Positions 20,722-32,525 are shown, numbered from the stretch's first letter. The stretch: DNA of 64,000 nucleotides from Haematococcus lacustris (GCA_030144725.1 JASKMD010000029.1:6619538-6683537); one strand, 5' to 3'. Translations and numbers: made by a program. The notes: generated by a model from the letters alone, not told the origin.

Positions 20722-23177
20722 ATGACTGTTGTTATTGGGCTCCCGCAGCGCAAGCGATGGCGTCTGGAGCCCCGGTTCCAGATTGTCATCGCTTGTTTCC
20801 TGGCGACATTTGCCGCGTATGTGGAGCGTGTGGGCTTCTCGATCTCTTTCACGGCGATGGCCAAGGAAGCCAATTTAGATGAGACAGTGAAGGGAACTGT
20901 GTTGTCAGCGTTCTATTGGGGCTACGCTCTGTCGCAGGCAAGATCACGTACGTGGTGCATTGTAGTGACGTACACACGTCACCCCCAGAATCCAGCTGTC
21001 GCTGCACTGACCCGCAGATCCCTGGAGGCTGGGCTGCCCAGCTCTATGGGGGGAGAGTCATGCTGTCCCTCTGCTTCTTTATGTGGTCCATGGTCTCATT
21101 TGCCACCCCAAGTGATGCCAGGAGCACCAATCGCATCATAGCTGCACGCGTGTGCATTGGAGTTGCTCAGGGCTTCCTGATCCCCTCAGTGCACACAGTC
21201 TTGTCTCAGGTGTGTGTAAAGAAGTCAAGCAACCGCTTACTCAGCAATGGGGTGGCTTTCGGTTGCATTGCGGTACAATACACACTAAGCCACCTAATCA
21301 ATGGGTTTGGCATTTTTGTGCAGTGGATTCCTCCACACGAGCGTGCAAGAGCAGTGTCTCTCACCACATCAGGCAAGCGCAAACTTGCCTGACACCTGGC
21401 AGCCAGAAGGGACGTCCACATGTAGATGAGCTGGGGGTGGGCGCCGCTGGCATATCTGATGATGTGGTTTTGACAACTCTTTGGTGCCTGTCCATTTCTC
21501 AGGCATGTACCTGGGATCTGCGGCAGCCATGCTTTTCCTACCTTCTGTGGCTGCGGCATTTGGAGCAGCTTCCCTGCTCAAAGTTGTGGGCGGCCTGGGC
21601 TTAGGTTGGCTGCTGATGTGGCTAGTAGTGGGCCGTGAAATCCCCCACAGGTGGGTGTTTAGTATGCCGGCCCCCCTTTCACTAGAAGCATGCAAGTGCA
21701 TTAGCTGCTGCTGTGTGCTGGCACAGGGCCCCTCACCGCACCCTACACTTGCACATTGTCTTGTTCACATATGCATTGGCTGTGTACAATGTAGACTACA
21801 GTGCTGCATGTGCTTCATTCCTGTGCGTGCTGCATGTGTTTCATGACCTGTCCCTCTCACTTGTGCCTTGCTCCTGTCTGCTGCTGCTTGTAGGGAAACA
21901 GTAATCCCGCTCTCCAGTCATGATGGGCCGAGTAAAGGTGGCAGCAGCCAGGGCAAGGGGCGGCCAGGACCCACCCCTTGGGGCCGTATGCTGTCCAGCC
22001 CAGCACTGTGGGCTATCATCACTAACAACTTCTGCTTCCATTATGCCTTCTATGTCATCATGAACTGGATGCCCACCTACTTCAACAGGTGTGTGTGTGT
22101 GCTGCTGTTTGCACTTGGCAGTAAATACCTCTGCCGTGCAGCGCATCCTGCTCAGCCTGCATATTTACAACCCGCTGAGTGCTTGCATCTTTGCTGTCCT
22201 CACCATTTCACACTCTCAAGCAGATGCTCCAGCATGGTGCACTAGGTAGTGAGACTTTGAGCGTGATGCCCCTCGCTGTCCCAGTGTGCTGCGTGTGGAG
22301 CTGGCCAGCCTGGGAGGTATGAAGACACTGCCTTACTTGGTGATGTTCCTGATGAGCAACGTGGGTGGATGGTCAGGAGACTGGCTCATTCTCAAGGCCA
22401 AGAGATCAGTTGGCGCAGGCAGGAAGCTTGTCAACACCTTAGGTAAACCAAGGTGCCTCCTCAGCATGCCCTACGTGCCAGCCATGATCAAGCTATCCTA
22501 CTGTGCAGATCACCCGCCACATGATCAGTGATCTGCATGCTGCAATGCTCTAGGAAAGAGGAAGTGACTGTGCCAGGTAGATGGGCAGAGGGTGTCTGTT
22601 TGAATTGGATTAGGACCCAAAGCTGCTCGAGCACCATCACTTCTTCACAAGGGGGGAATATGGTTTGTTCTTTGCAGGATTCGTGGCCTCAGCCGCAGCC
22701 CTTATGCTGATGCCAGCAGCACAAGGAGTCAACATGGGTGTGGCTGCCAGCACGCTCACACTGGGTGCCCTGGGTTTTTCACGTGGTGGCTTTAGCGTGA
22801 ACCACATGGACATTGCACCCAAGTATGCAGGCATGGTCATGGGCATCTCCAACACTGCAGGTTAGTGTTGCCCCCGTTGGTGCTCGCTTGCCATTGTGCC
22901 ATTACAGCATAGCAACAGGCATCGTCTACAGTAGATCTGTATATCACACTGGCTCTGGCTGCTTCATGAGTGCTGATGGCCTGTTTTTGCACTGCCTCAC
23001 ACAGGTACGATCGCAGGGGTCATTGGAGTGGCAATGACTGGCTACATCCTTGATCACGAGGGTGGTGCCCAAGTCCTGGGCGGTTGGTACCATGCGCATG
23101 GCTTGGCTGCTGTCATCTGCATCTTTGCCATGCTGGTCTTTAACACATTTGCCAAAGGGGAGCGTCAGTTTGACTAG
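20722..23177 (+). CDS. MFS anion transporter, SLC17 / plant ANTR type (437 aa)
   Basis: Eight exons: 20722-20937, 21018-21209, 21324-21372, 21503-21650, 21894-22088, 22285-22442, 22678-22860, 23005-23177. Hydrophobic segments alternate with MFS loops. The N-terminus RFQIVIACFLATFAAYVERV leads into helix 1; then come FSISFTAMAKEANLDETVKG, SAFYWGYALSQIPGGWAA (helix 2/loop 2-3 motif of SLC17), IAARVCIGVAQGFLIPSVHT, WIPPHERARAVSLTTSGMYL, PALWAIITNNFCFHYAFYV, MNWMPTYF, LSNVGGWSGDWL-like loop, APKYAGMVMGISNTAG and the tail FAKGERQFD. Plant members move phosphate or ascorbate across plastid or other membranes in a Na+ or H+ coupled way. The substrate here is not readable from sequence. Introns 1 and 3 use GC-AG borders; no GT alternative keeps the frame. 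Confidence 0.9.
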
Positions 23178-23335
23178 GAACGGTTTCGTTTCTGCCTTCG
23201 TGCTTCGTGCTCTGTCATTCTTTTGTTTGTATACCCTGCTCATCGCTCAGACCAGGGCCATGCTGTGGTCCTAGAGTCGGTACAGTGGATTAATACTTGT
23301 TCCTAAGCAGGCACTACGGGAGGGCCAGGACGACA

Positions 23336-26300
23336 ATGCCCAGGTGGATGAAGCATGGTTCACTCCGGACACATTGCGGCAGGATCGGCAGGAGCAACAC
23401 AGGACTTTTCACGTAAGACACCTCATGCAGAAACTACGTGCTGCCCGGATGTTTGGCGATGAAACTGTCTCTATCTGGCTCTACCGTGCTCCTCCGCTGC
23501 TGCTCCTCCCTCGTTGCTCCTCGCTGCTCCTGGTTCAGGACCTAGTGGAGCAAAGTTTAAAGAGCACGCAAAGTTTGTGCTTCAAACTCTTGTTTTTACC
23601 GTTCCCTAGTACTAGGGAACGACGCACTCTATGAGGTGAGTGTACAGAGTGTGTCATTAAGACGAAGCCTGCACTTGCTGACAGTTAGTTGCACCCCATC
23701 GCGCCCCAGGTCACGGGATGTGCGGACACAGCGCGGTGGTCTGGCAAAGCTTCTTCTCGACAGGGAAAGCGGGGCCCCTAATGCAAAGAGCCTGTTGCAA
23801 GGGCGTGCCCTTTGGAGTGCTCGCCTTGCGAGCTGGGCTGAGGAGGACTTCCTGCAGCACTGTTCCGCTCAGTATTGCGATAGCATCGGCCACCCCCGCA
23901 GCACAATTGCAGCTAACTACAGCCTTGACGGGACCGTGGTCGCATCGACCCAGTAAGTGTCGGCAGCAGTGCTCGCTGCGGCACAATCATGGCCCCTGAC
24001 GTGCTTCAGTACTTAGTCTATGCACCTGGGTGTCCTCGTGTCCAGCCGCCTCTGAAATGGGCGTGTGTGCCTGCGTGTACTCTCAGTGGGGACCACTCAG
24101 TAAAGCTGGTGGATAGTTACACAGGTTGCAAGCTGCAATGCCTTGTGGGCCATGTTCGGACCCCCTGGGTGGTGAGTGTGTAGCGAACGCCCCCCCTCCC
24201 CTTAAAACCCCCCCTCACCCCTTGCCATGTGGTTGACCGTTGCAGGTGCGCTTTAGCCCTTGCACCCCGGACATTGTTGCATCAGGCTCCCTTGACTATT
24301 CAGTCAGTGTGTGGCAGGCGAGCCAGGGCCAGCGCTTGCACCACCACAGCTTTGGTACGTCTTCCTGCTGCCACTGCCACCCAGCCCTGGGCTTTGCGGT
24401 GCAAGTAGTTTCAAGCTGATGTGGTGCGTTCCGCACCTACTTTGCAGGCAAGCCCATCGCCTCCATTGCCTTCCACCCGTCAGGCCACCTGCTTGCAGTG
24501 GCATCGGGTCACAAGGTACGCCATGCATCTGGCATTGTGCCACACCTCGACACCCCTTGCCTCAAGCTCTGAGCGCAACCTCTGCAGCTGCTTGCACCCA
24601 GCGTGCCACCCAGCCGCCCGTATCCCCGCTTGCCCCTGCCTGCCCCCAGGTGTATGTGTGGCCCTACCAGGCGGGTCTAGACTCCCAGCCCTCAGTGCTC
24701 CTCAAGACCCGCCGCTCTCTGCGTGCCCTGCACTTTCACCCGTTGGGGCGGCCCCTGCTGCTGACAGCAGAAGTAGTGGAGCGCAGGAGCAGCGCGGCAG
24801 ACGGCGCAGGCTGGAGCAGCGCGGCTACCAGCTCGATAGTCAGGGTGCCCGGTCCAGTGCATGAGGCAGCGACGGTCAGGGCAGGGGAGCCCACAGCCCA
24901 GCCACCGGGGACCAGCCAGGGTGATGTCACACTCGGACAGAGTGATGTCCCTCATCCACAGGGCGAGCTGGATGCTGCACTGGCGGGCCAGCTGATGCAG
25001 ATGCGGCTGGCAGGGGCCAGGCGGCCTGAGCCGTTGCCCATGCCATGCTTGGCTCAACCTTCAGGGCTGGCTCTGGTGGTAGCTGAGCCTGGTAGCCCTA
25101 GCATGGAACCACAGCCTGGGGCGGTTGCAGCACCACCCCTGGTCAATGGTCCCCAGCAGGCTCAGGTCAGGGCGGTCATGGCCACCCCTGCAGCAGGGCT
25201 CCCTGCAGCAGGGGTGCCACAGGGTCTCCCCCACAGCCACGTCCACTTGGAGGCTGCACCAGACAAGCTTAGCACGCCCTGCCCAGCCCAGCCTGCCTGT
25301 GCACCCTCTGCGTCCTGCTGCCTCCTGCAAGACCAGGGTGGGCGGCAGGCAGGCAGCTGCCACGTACCTGCCAGCACCTGCAGCCAGCCCCGTGTCACAG
25401 CTGAGCAGCAGCCTGGTGGAGAGGGCAGGGTGGGCTCCAGCTCCGTTGGGCAGCAGGCCAGCAGCAGCTGTCCCCAGGCTGTGCCCAGTGCAGGTGCTAG
25501 TATGTCAGGTGATCCGCAAGATGTCTGCGTGCCTGCAATGCTGGATGGTATGCAGCCGACCACACCCTGGCGGGCAGGGCAGGTGAACCAGCAACACCAG
25601 CAACAGTGCACACCGCCGTCGCCGCAGCAACAGCAGCAACACACACCGCAAGACCAGCAGCAGCAGGTAGAGCAGGGTGCACAGCAGCAGCCAGCTGGAC
25701 CGCCACAGGGGCTGCACCTGAGTCCCACCATAGGCCACAGCCCCAGCAGCCCCAGACCCTGGCTTGCCCCCTCCCCGGCCCGCCCTGCCACCCCCAGCCG
25801 CCAGCCGCCAGAGGAGGTGGCTGCAGTGCCCACCTTGCCCCTCCTGGTGCCCATGGTGCCCAGCCACCCCGCTGGTCCTGTCTACTCCCCAGCCTGGGCT
25901 TGGGAACGCGGCAGCAGCCCCCCCGCCCCCTCCCTCCCCCCCGCGGGCCCCACCCAGCATGGCAGGCTGGGCCAGGAGCAGGCCCAGGGGGCGCGGGCTG
26001 CCTCCCTCCTCACCGCCCAGGCTGCAGCCAGGGCTATGGCAGAGGCCGCTGCAGCGGCAACGGCAGCAGCCGTGAGGGCAGCGGGCTCCAGCCAGGCTGA
26101 CCAGCCCTGCCTGGTCAACCTGTGCCTCTGGCCTTTCGACGTGCAGCAGCCACGGCAGCCCCTGGGCCAGCCGCTGCTGGTGGTGCCTGGCACTGTGCTG
26201 TGCTCAGAGATGGGCACGCACTTCTCTCCCTGTGGCCGCCTGCTCGCAATGTGTGTCGCGGTGGAGGGACCCAGCCCGGCTTGCACGCAGTGGATGGCTG

Positions 26301-27622
26301 AGCACCAGGCAAAGCCACCACCGCTACAAGGCCAGCAGCAGCAACCACCATGGGAGCAGCAGCAGCAGCAGCAACAAGCACAACCCTCACACCAGCAGCA
26401 ACAGCAGCAGGACCAACCCCAGCTGCAGCAGCAGCAGGGTGGAGGGCCAGGGGCCTCCCACCTAGACCCCCTTGGCTGCAGACCTGGGCCTACTCGCTCT
26501 GGCCAGAGCTTGACAAGCCCCTCACGCACCATTGGCCCACACCCAACAGCCGCTATCACCGCCACCACCGCTGCCAGTAGCGCAGCTAGCCCCCCTGACG
26601 CCCCCCTACAACCCCCCCATGCGAGGCTAGGCACGCCAGGGCCCACCCCCACCAATGCTGCCGCCCCCCCACCCCCTTCCCTTCCCCCGGGCACTCCCCC
26701 TCCCCTTAATGCTGGCCATGAGGCGTGCCTCTTGTACGAGTTGAGAGTCTACTCCGTAGCGTCTGGGCCCAGCTTTGGCCAGGTTGTTGCGGCCCGGCCC
26801 CTGCTGGCCGCCCACTGCCTCACCAGCCTGCAGTTCAGCCCCACCAGTGAGCACCTGCTGCTGGCGTATGGCCGCCGCCACCTCAGCCTGTGCAGCCTGG
26901 TGCTGGAGGCGGGGGGCCTGACCCCGGTGCATACGGTTATGGAGGTGTACAGGTGGGTGGACGGGTGGGATGGTGGAGGGAAAGGGAGGGGGGCCACTGA
27001 GCGACTGATCGAGGTGGGGAGGGGGAAGGAGGTCAGAGAGCGGCTGGGTAAAAGGGGGAGCATGGAAGGGAGGAGGGAGGTAGGTAGGTGTGCGACAGGG
27101 ATGGAGGGGAGAGGGGAGGAGGGGAGGGCAGAGGCATGCATGTTGATCACGGGTACATGCGATGTATGTGTGCCTGCTTTGCAGCTGCTGGTGTGCAACT
27201 ACCTAAGTTCCATAGCCTGTAATGCATGCCGTCATGGACCCATGTTCTGTCACGCTGCACCCTAACCACACATCGCAAGTCGCTTGAGAAGCACCCCATG
27301 CCAACTGGCTGGTGTGCTTGGTCGTCTGCAGGGTTGCTGACCTGGCGCTGGTGCGGCTGCTGCCCTCCAAGGAGGACGAGGTGAACTGCGCAGCCTGGAG
27401 CCCACTGCCGGGGGGCGGCCTGATGTACGGCACCAAGGAGGGCAAGCTGCGCCTGCTGCGACATGACAGGTGTGGCTAGGGGCTGGGCTGGGGCAGATGA
27501 AGACCAGCAGCAGGGGACCAGGGGAGGGGCCAAGTGGGGTGGGCCCAGGCACTTTGATGTTGAGAGCTGTGCTGTTGGTGGTGGGCAGGCCGCATCAGGC
27601 TGTCCAGTGCTCGACCTGCTGA
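23336..27622 (+). CDS. AMBRA1-like WD40 protein (DCAF type, 1018 aa)
   Basis: Exons 23336-23412, 23710-23952, 24087-24171, 24246-24354, 24448-24515, 24650-26952, 27332-27469, 27589-27622. The N-terminal part, PRSTIAANYSLDGTVVAST, KLQCLVGHVRTPWV, VRFSPCTPDIVASGSLDYSV, KPIASIAFHPSGHLLAVASG and LRALHFHPLGRPLLLTAEV, follows AMBRA1 repeat by repeat. The C-terminal part, LTSLQFSPTSEHLLLAYGRR and VNCAAWSPLPGGGLMYGTKE, matches AMBRA1's closing WD repeats. Between them a single exon encodes about 650 residues of Gln/Pro/Ala-rich low complexity. AMBRA1 is a CUL4-DDB1 substrate receptor linking autophagy and cell-cycle control. The first exon and its ATG at 23336 are the weakest part; another in-frame-looking reading of the same exon (LREGQDDNAQVDEAWF) does not fit the splice phase. 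Gene starts only 159 bases after the MFS stop. Confidence 0.82.
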
Positions 27623-28395
27623 GCCTGCCGGAGAGCGAGCAGCAAGCTGATCATGGGCGCAGTTTAGGCTCAGGCTCAGGCTTAGGCTCAGGGTCCCTCA
27701 CCTTCAGGAGTACAGCTCAGGTGTGGCAATGTGTTGCCTGCACAGGCTGCTGCCTTCCGAGCCAAGCCTGCTGCCAGGGGCTGCTTCCTCAACCGCTGAT
27801 GAGGAGCTGTGGGATGCTGAGCGCCGGGCGCCAGGGTCAGCCACTGAGGAGGACGATGGGTGACAGGACCGGGTCAGCTGCTGGCCTGCAAAGGGGTGGA
27901 CAGTGCCATGAGCAGGACAGAAGCTGGGCAGGCTGGTCATGACCCTCTGTGATATAGCCCCCTGAGATACAGCATAATCGAGCCATGTCATGCACAAGTG
28001 TGTCGTGCCATGTCACAGCACAAGGCTGCTAGGGCCCGGGGAGGTAATTAGGGAGCCTGTCAGCAGCAGCATCAGGGGGTGCAGCCGGTGGAAAACCAGC
28101 CAAGGACAGCATATGTGGAGGAGAGGCGGGAGGACAGCCCCCCGGGTGAATGGGTTACATAGCTGAATGTGATCCACCATGTATTGAACGTCCAGCTAAT
28201 GAAGTCATACTAGGGTCCTATCCGCACTCGCGACTTCATTAGATGATTTTGAATCAGTGAGTGACCGCTGGTATGCACCATGCAGCCATGCAACTAGGCC
28301 CTGCTATCCACTTCTGAGGAAAGCACACGATTATGACCATGCGATGGCATTTGTGTCTATGCTGAGGAGGTCGCCGCAAGGCAAGGCATAGCAAA
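27623..28395. other. 3' flank of the AMBRA1-like gene and spacer
   Basis: Contains the AMBRA1-like 3' UTR and about 450 bases of spacer. A short imperfect ggctcaggctta repeat lies at 27663-27692. No gene is supported. Confidence 0.5.
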
Positions 28396-28681
28396 GATGT
28401 TATTGGGCTGTGTGGAGTAAACCCAGTGCACATGGCACATGAGCCGCCTACCACCTACACTATTGCCTGATCCGTTAGGGCTATCGTGTAGACTTGGCAT
28501 GACAAAACATGCACTAATTGTGAGCTGATGACAGCTCAGATGGGGGGACACACACACTACTGTGCCTCAGCAGGCTGCTGTTGCTGCTGCTGGGCCTTTG
28601 GTGGCTTATCTCGCAGCCGCTTGTAGCCCAAGCCAGGGTACTCCTTGCCCTTGGCTGGCAGAGCTCCCTGGTCTGGCCAGT
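28396..28681 (-). mobile_element. 5'-truncated Fanzor element with 3' block (copy B)
   Basis: On the minus strand 28681-28559 encodes YWPDQGALPAKGKEYPGLGY and then KRLRDKPPKAQ, a Gln run and the stop, almost identical to the last 41 codons of the 1-kb Fanzor. The homology continues into the 3' block (GAGCTG-TCAT-CAGCTC hairpin, TTTTGTCATGCCAA, GTAGGTGGTAGGC) to CAGCCCAATAACA at 28399. Everything upstream of YWPDQ is missing. High similarity suggests a recent copy. Confidence 0.75.
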
Positions 28682-29213
28682 AGGGGGTAAGGGGGGGGGG
28701 CATCAGAGGATTGGGGGAGCTGCACGGCTGGAGGCTGAGGGGCGCTGGGGAAGCCCGGGGTAGGGTAGCCCACCAGGCACGTCAGAACAGTGCGCAAGAC
28801 AAACAATGAAGCGATGAAGCGGAGCTGGGAGTGGATTTCAGCCCGCAGCCGGAGGTGCTCCCGCAGCTTGCGCCTCGTCTTCTTGCAGCCGCGCAGCACT
28901 GCGCCCTCGGGGATCTTGATGACCTGCAGCCAAGCACAGTTGCCATTTCGACAGGCCAAGACACAAGGCGGGGACAAACAGTGCGGGGACACATAAGGCG
29001 GGGGCGGCACCTGACGTCTGCGCGTGGTCCACCCATCCCGACGCTCCTGTCGTAGCTTGCCTTGACGCGAGCGAGACGCTGCGATGGACCCAACAGGAGC
29101 GACGGGTTATCACACAGCGCGTAACTCACGGAGCTCACAGTCTGCTGGGGACACGCACCTTTCTGTTTCTTTCCCGGGTCCTTCTTGTGCTTGCCGCTGC
29201 CCTTCTTAGCCAT
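28606..29213 (-). CDS. Small basic protein of unknown function
   Basis: Exons 29213-29159 (MAKKGSGKHKKDPGKKQK), 29078-29011 (SRQGKLRQERRDGWTTRRRQ) and 28923-28606 (VIKIPEGAVLRGCKKTRRKL and on) join in phase to 146 residues. The first 75 residues are strongly basic and probably helical, as in RNA- or ribosome-associated proteins, but I recognise no family. The third exon goes on through LRFIASLFVLRTVLTCLVGY and then reads the Fanzor relic out of its own frame until a stop at 28606. Either the relic now supplies the 3' end of a host gene, or the true last exon stops earlier at an unseen splice. Confidence 0.5.
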
Positions 29214-29971
29214 CACGCGATGCGCATTAAGACGGGCACTATGAAGCAGCCATTGAGTGATGGCTTGGAGGCTGTCCCCTCTGACTCTACTATTCAATCA
29301 TGTTCAGTTGTCAAGCAGCAGCCTTGGGTTATGCGCTTACACCAGAGAGCACATGATATCAAACTGTAATGATTTCAGAGTGCCACGTCTGTCTTGTCCG
29401 GTCTGGCTCTCCGAGCCCTAGTCCAGTTGACTAGCCGACATCTGCAAGCACCACCTACTACCCCAGGCAACCAGGCCCAAGGCATATAAACAAGCAGGTA
29501 AAACAGCAGAGACATGCGTTACTGGCAGTCTTACTTACTGCCCGAAAACCTCATGAACATCTCATGCTACTCCGAAGCAGATCACCAAGGACCATAAGTC
29601 ACTGCCTGCCAGGCTCATTAGCTGGCACTTTCGTTCTCACAGGCTACCCGAGGCGTCCTGCGAGAGGATGTCCTGCGAGAGTACATTCTTACCGTCATGC
29701 CGACAAAAGACGATGGCATCACCGTGTCATGAGGCCAGAGTGCCACATCCAGTATATCCCATGACGGGCTGACATCTGCAAGCAACGGCTGCCCTGAAGG
29801 CACCTCGACCAAAGGCAGATCAGCAGCGACAGGATGTTGGGCACATTCGTACCGGCATGCAGAGTAAACAAAAGTGTCGTTTGGCTTTTTACCCCCTAAT
29901 CCTACCACACGTTCGGAACCAAACTTGACTAACTGTTATCAGTCAGTGCTGCTGCACAACCCAGCCAAGAG
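29214..29971. promoter_or_regulatory. Divergent promoter region of basic-protein gene and CAH3
   Basis: 758 bases between two divergent starts. It has a short tandem pair, gtcctgcgagagga and gtcctgcgagagta, at about 29657-29684. No coding sequence is supported. Confidence 0.45.
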
Positions 29972-31842
29972 AATGGCATTGACAGGCGTGCTCGGCGTCA
30001 ACTCCCAGGTTAAGGGGCTTGTCAATGTGCCCGTCAGAGTGCACGGCAAGGTCCGCACAGCTTCGCTGACGTTATCTCGAGGCGCACAAGATATATTCCA
30101 GCCAGGCTGGCTAATTTGGCCAATTGCACACCGTAGGCTGCTCGTGCAACACAGCTGCAGCGCCCTTCCGCCCTTGCCCACGAGGATGCGCCTCAACAGC
30201 CTGCATCTTTTACCCAACCTCGACCGCTCATCAGCCTCGAGCCCCAGCAAGCGGGCGTGAGCAGAAGACATCTCGTCAAGAGTGGGCTGGCAGCAATGGC
30301 GTTCGCAACATGTCCCTGCTGTGCTGAGGTTGCCAAAGCCGAAGAATGGGACTATGGTGAGGCCAGATGCAGCCATCGTCACGCTAAAGGTCCATCGCCG
30401 GTTGCTGTGGAGCCAATGTGGGCAGTTTGCTGTGACGCAGGCGACTCCGGACCCAATTTGTGGGACGGCGTGTGCGCTGTGGGTACACGCCAATCGCCGG
30501 TTAACCTATCTCTCACCACCACAGCATCAGCAGGCGACCCTGCAAAGTGAGTGGCGGGCGCCCACGAGCATTCAGCCGAAACCATGTAATCGAGGCAAAA
30601 CTGATCTAATATCCTGCGCAGGTACACCTGCAAGTTTGGTGACATTGAGTTCAAGTACGGGACCCAGGAGCGTGTAATCGTGATGAACACTGGCCATGGG
30701 ACAATGCAGGTGCGGCATGAGGTGTCAAGGCTGGAGTGTAGGATCACAGCAACTTAAGGTTGTCACAGGTCATTTTTTACTTAGTGATTCGTCATGGTTC
30801 ACAGCTCTCGGCTCACGCACCAATCAGAGCTGCACCAATCAGAGCTGCAGCGCACAGCGCAGTGATACCGCACAGCTTGAGAGATGACTTTTCTCTGGTG
30901 GCTCCTATGGCAGGTGAACTTCAAGCCTGGCAACATTGCCACCATTGGTGGAGTGGACCTTGAGCTGCTGCAGTATCACTTCCACACCCCCAGCGAGCAT
31001 GCATTGGATGGCAAGCGCTCGCCTATGGAGGTGCACTTGGTGAGTGTGCTCCTGCACTTCTACACCTGCCTCTCTCTCCTTCTCTCTTTCACACACCTCT
31101 CATGTTTGCCGTTACAATCCCCTGATGCCCCTTGTGTGAAGTGTATTGGCAGCCAGCTGACTTGGAGCAAGCCTTGGTTGCGGGTGTTACTAATACAGCT
31201 ATCTGCATGCTATCCCTGCAGGTGCACAAGGTCGTGGCCACCGGGGGCTTAGCTGTCATTGGTGTGATGATGGACTCTGGCGCTACCATCCCCAACCCGG
31301 CTGTCCAGACAGCCTTTGTCTTTGCACCAGCTGGGGCAAAGGAACAGATGCAGGTGACAGCCCGTGACGCATGCTGACATTCACCCCACATTGAAAGCTC
31401 ATTAGTTGTGGTCCCCCAATAATCCTCGCGCCCTGAGACCATTGTTATAGGCCATTAGCTTTGGTCATAGCAAATGAGCATTCAGTGCAGAGTTCCATGC
31501 CACGCCTGGCTTGCACCATGCTTGCTGGCTGGGTTACACTGCTGAGTCACTCACGTGGCTCCTTGTTGTTCATGCGCGCAGGCATCGCGGCTGCTGGACC
31601 CCTCCACACTGCTGCCTGCGGACAACGGCAAGGGCCACCGGCCCTACATCCACTATGCCGGATCGCTGACCACGCCACCCTGCTCTGAGGGTGTGGACTG
31701 GTTTGTGCTCACCCAGCCCATCAAGGTCACAGACAAGCAGATCATAGACTTCATGAAGTATGTCGGGGGCGGCATGACGTACAGCCAGAACTCCCGACCT
31801 CTACAGCCCCTCAACGAGAGGAAGTTCAAGTATGAGCTGTAG
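29972..31842 (+). CDS. CAH3: Alpha carbonic anhydrase, thylakoid lumen type
   Basis: Exons 29972-30007, 30137-30356, 30441-30546, 30622-30709, 30914-31039, 31222-31353 and 31582-31842 give 322 residues. The first exon is the least certain. The N-terminus is a bipartite lumen-targeting peptide: a plastid transit region, then a twin-arginine signal SRRHLVKSGLAAMAFATCP ending in EVAKAEEWDYG. The mature enzyme shows GPNLWDGVC-GTRQSPVNL, NTGHGTMQVNFKPGN, zinc-site LLQYHFHTPSEHALDGK (two His) with MEVHLVHK (third His), YAGSLTTPPCSEGVDWFV and the tail NSRPLQPLNERKFKYEL. Reaction: reversible hydration of CO2. Chlamydomonas CAH3 has the same layout and a near-identical tail; it supplies CO2 to Rubisco in the carbon-concentrating mechanism. 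Location in the lumen is inferred from the signal. Confidence 0.93.
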
Positions 31843-32396
31843 GCCTGCTCAAGGCAAGCCCACACGGGCACCACCTTTAACAGGCTTGGACAATGAGGCT
31901 TGTATCACGACGCAGCATCCAGGAGTGCAGCCTCAAGCAGCAGAGCATGCCTTAGGTGGTATGTCTCTAGCTGGGGCTAAGGTCTGGTAGGTTAGTGGCA
32001 GTGACACCTGGCTGCAGAAAGCCAACCCCCCACACAGGTGATGTGCTTTTGCCATGTGAAGGGCAAGCAGTATAGGGTGCCAGCTGCCAGTCTTGTCAGC
32101 CCGCTCACATAGGAGGAGACTAGTCTTCAGTGACATGGAAGCACTGCCATCAGCATTTTTGAGGTGTGATGGAGTGGTGTTCTGGCGGTCTAAAAGTACT
32201 ATTCTCACAATGCAATCAGCACATCGGATTGACACGTACAGACAAGATGACTGCCGCATTGGCATGAGGAATCACTCTTGAGAGGCGGGGGAGTTGACTG
32301 CTTGCCACAGACATTTGGCAAAGAAGTTGCCTTGCGGGTGGTGGCAGTGAGCGGACTTTTGTGATAGCATCTGTGATACCGCCTCCGTTTGGGATA
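31843..32396. other. 3' flank of CAH3
   Basis: Noncoding sequence downstream of the CAH3 stop. The words gggatagcatctgtg and gtgatagcatctgtgatacc near 32360-32405 form a small direct repeat at the edge of the dispersed repeat. No gene is seen. Confidence 0.5.
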
Positions 32397-32525
32397 GCAT
32401 CTGTGTTACACAAGAACCCATGTCCTGACCCCGTGTATCAGGACTGCTTCAACGGCCATTGCCATTGCACAACATACCAGGCCATTGCACAACATACCCC
32501 CTGCCCTCATGGCTGCGATCGTGTT
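32397..32525 (+). repeat. Dispersed repeat with Cys-rich coding potential (copy 2)
   Basis: Counterpart of 4583-4712. Reads HKNPCPDPVYQDCFNG, then CHCTTYQ and CPHGCDR. Six cysteines in spaced pairs hint at a zinc-binding peptide from a mobile element. No family is recognised. Confidence 0.5.

Noticed and set aside
23311..23412. Exon read as LREGQDDNAQVDEAWF
   Set aside because: This frame ends in phase 0, but the following AMBRA1-like exon needs phase 2; the frame starting at ATG 23336 fits.
26627..26932. Minus-strand Gly/Ala-rich ORFs opposite the AMBRA1-like exon (also 25162-25854 and 25882-26694)
   Set aside because: Mirror frames of Gln/Pro-rich coding sequence; no independent start, motif or splice signals.
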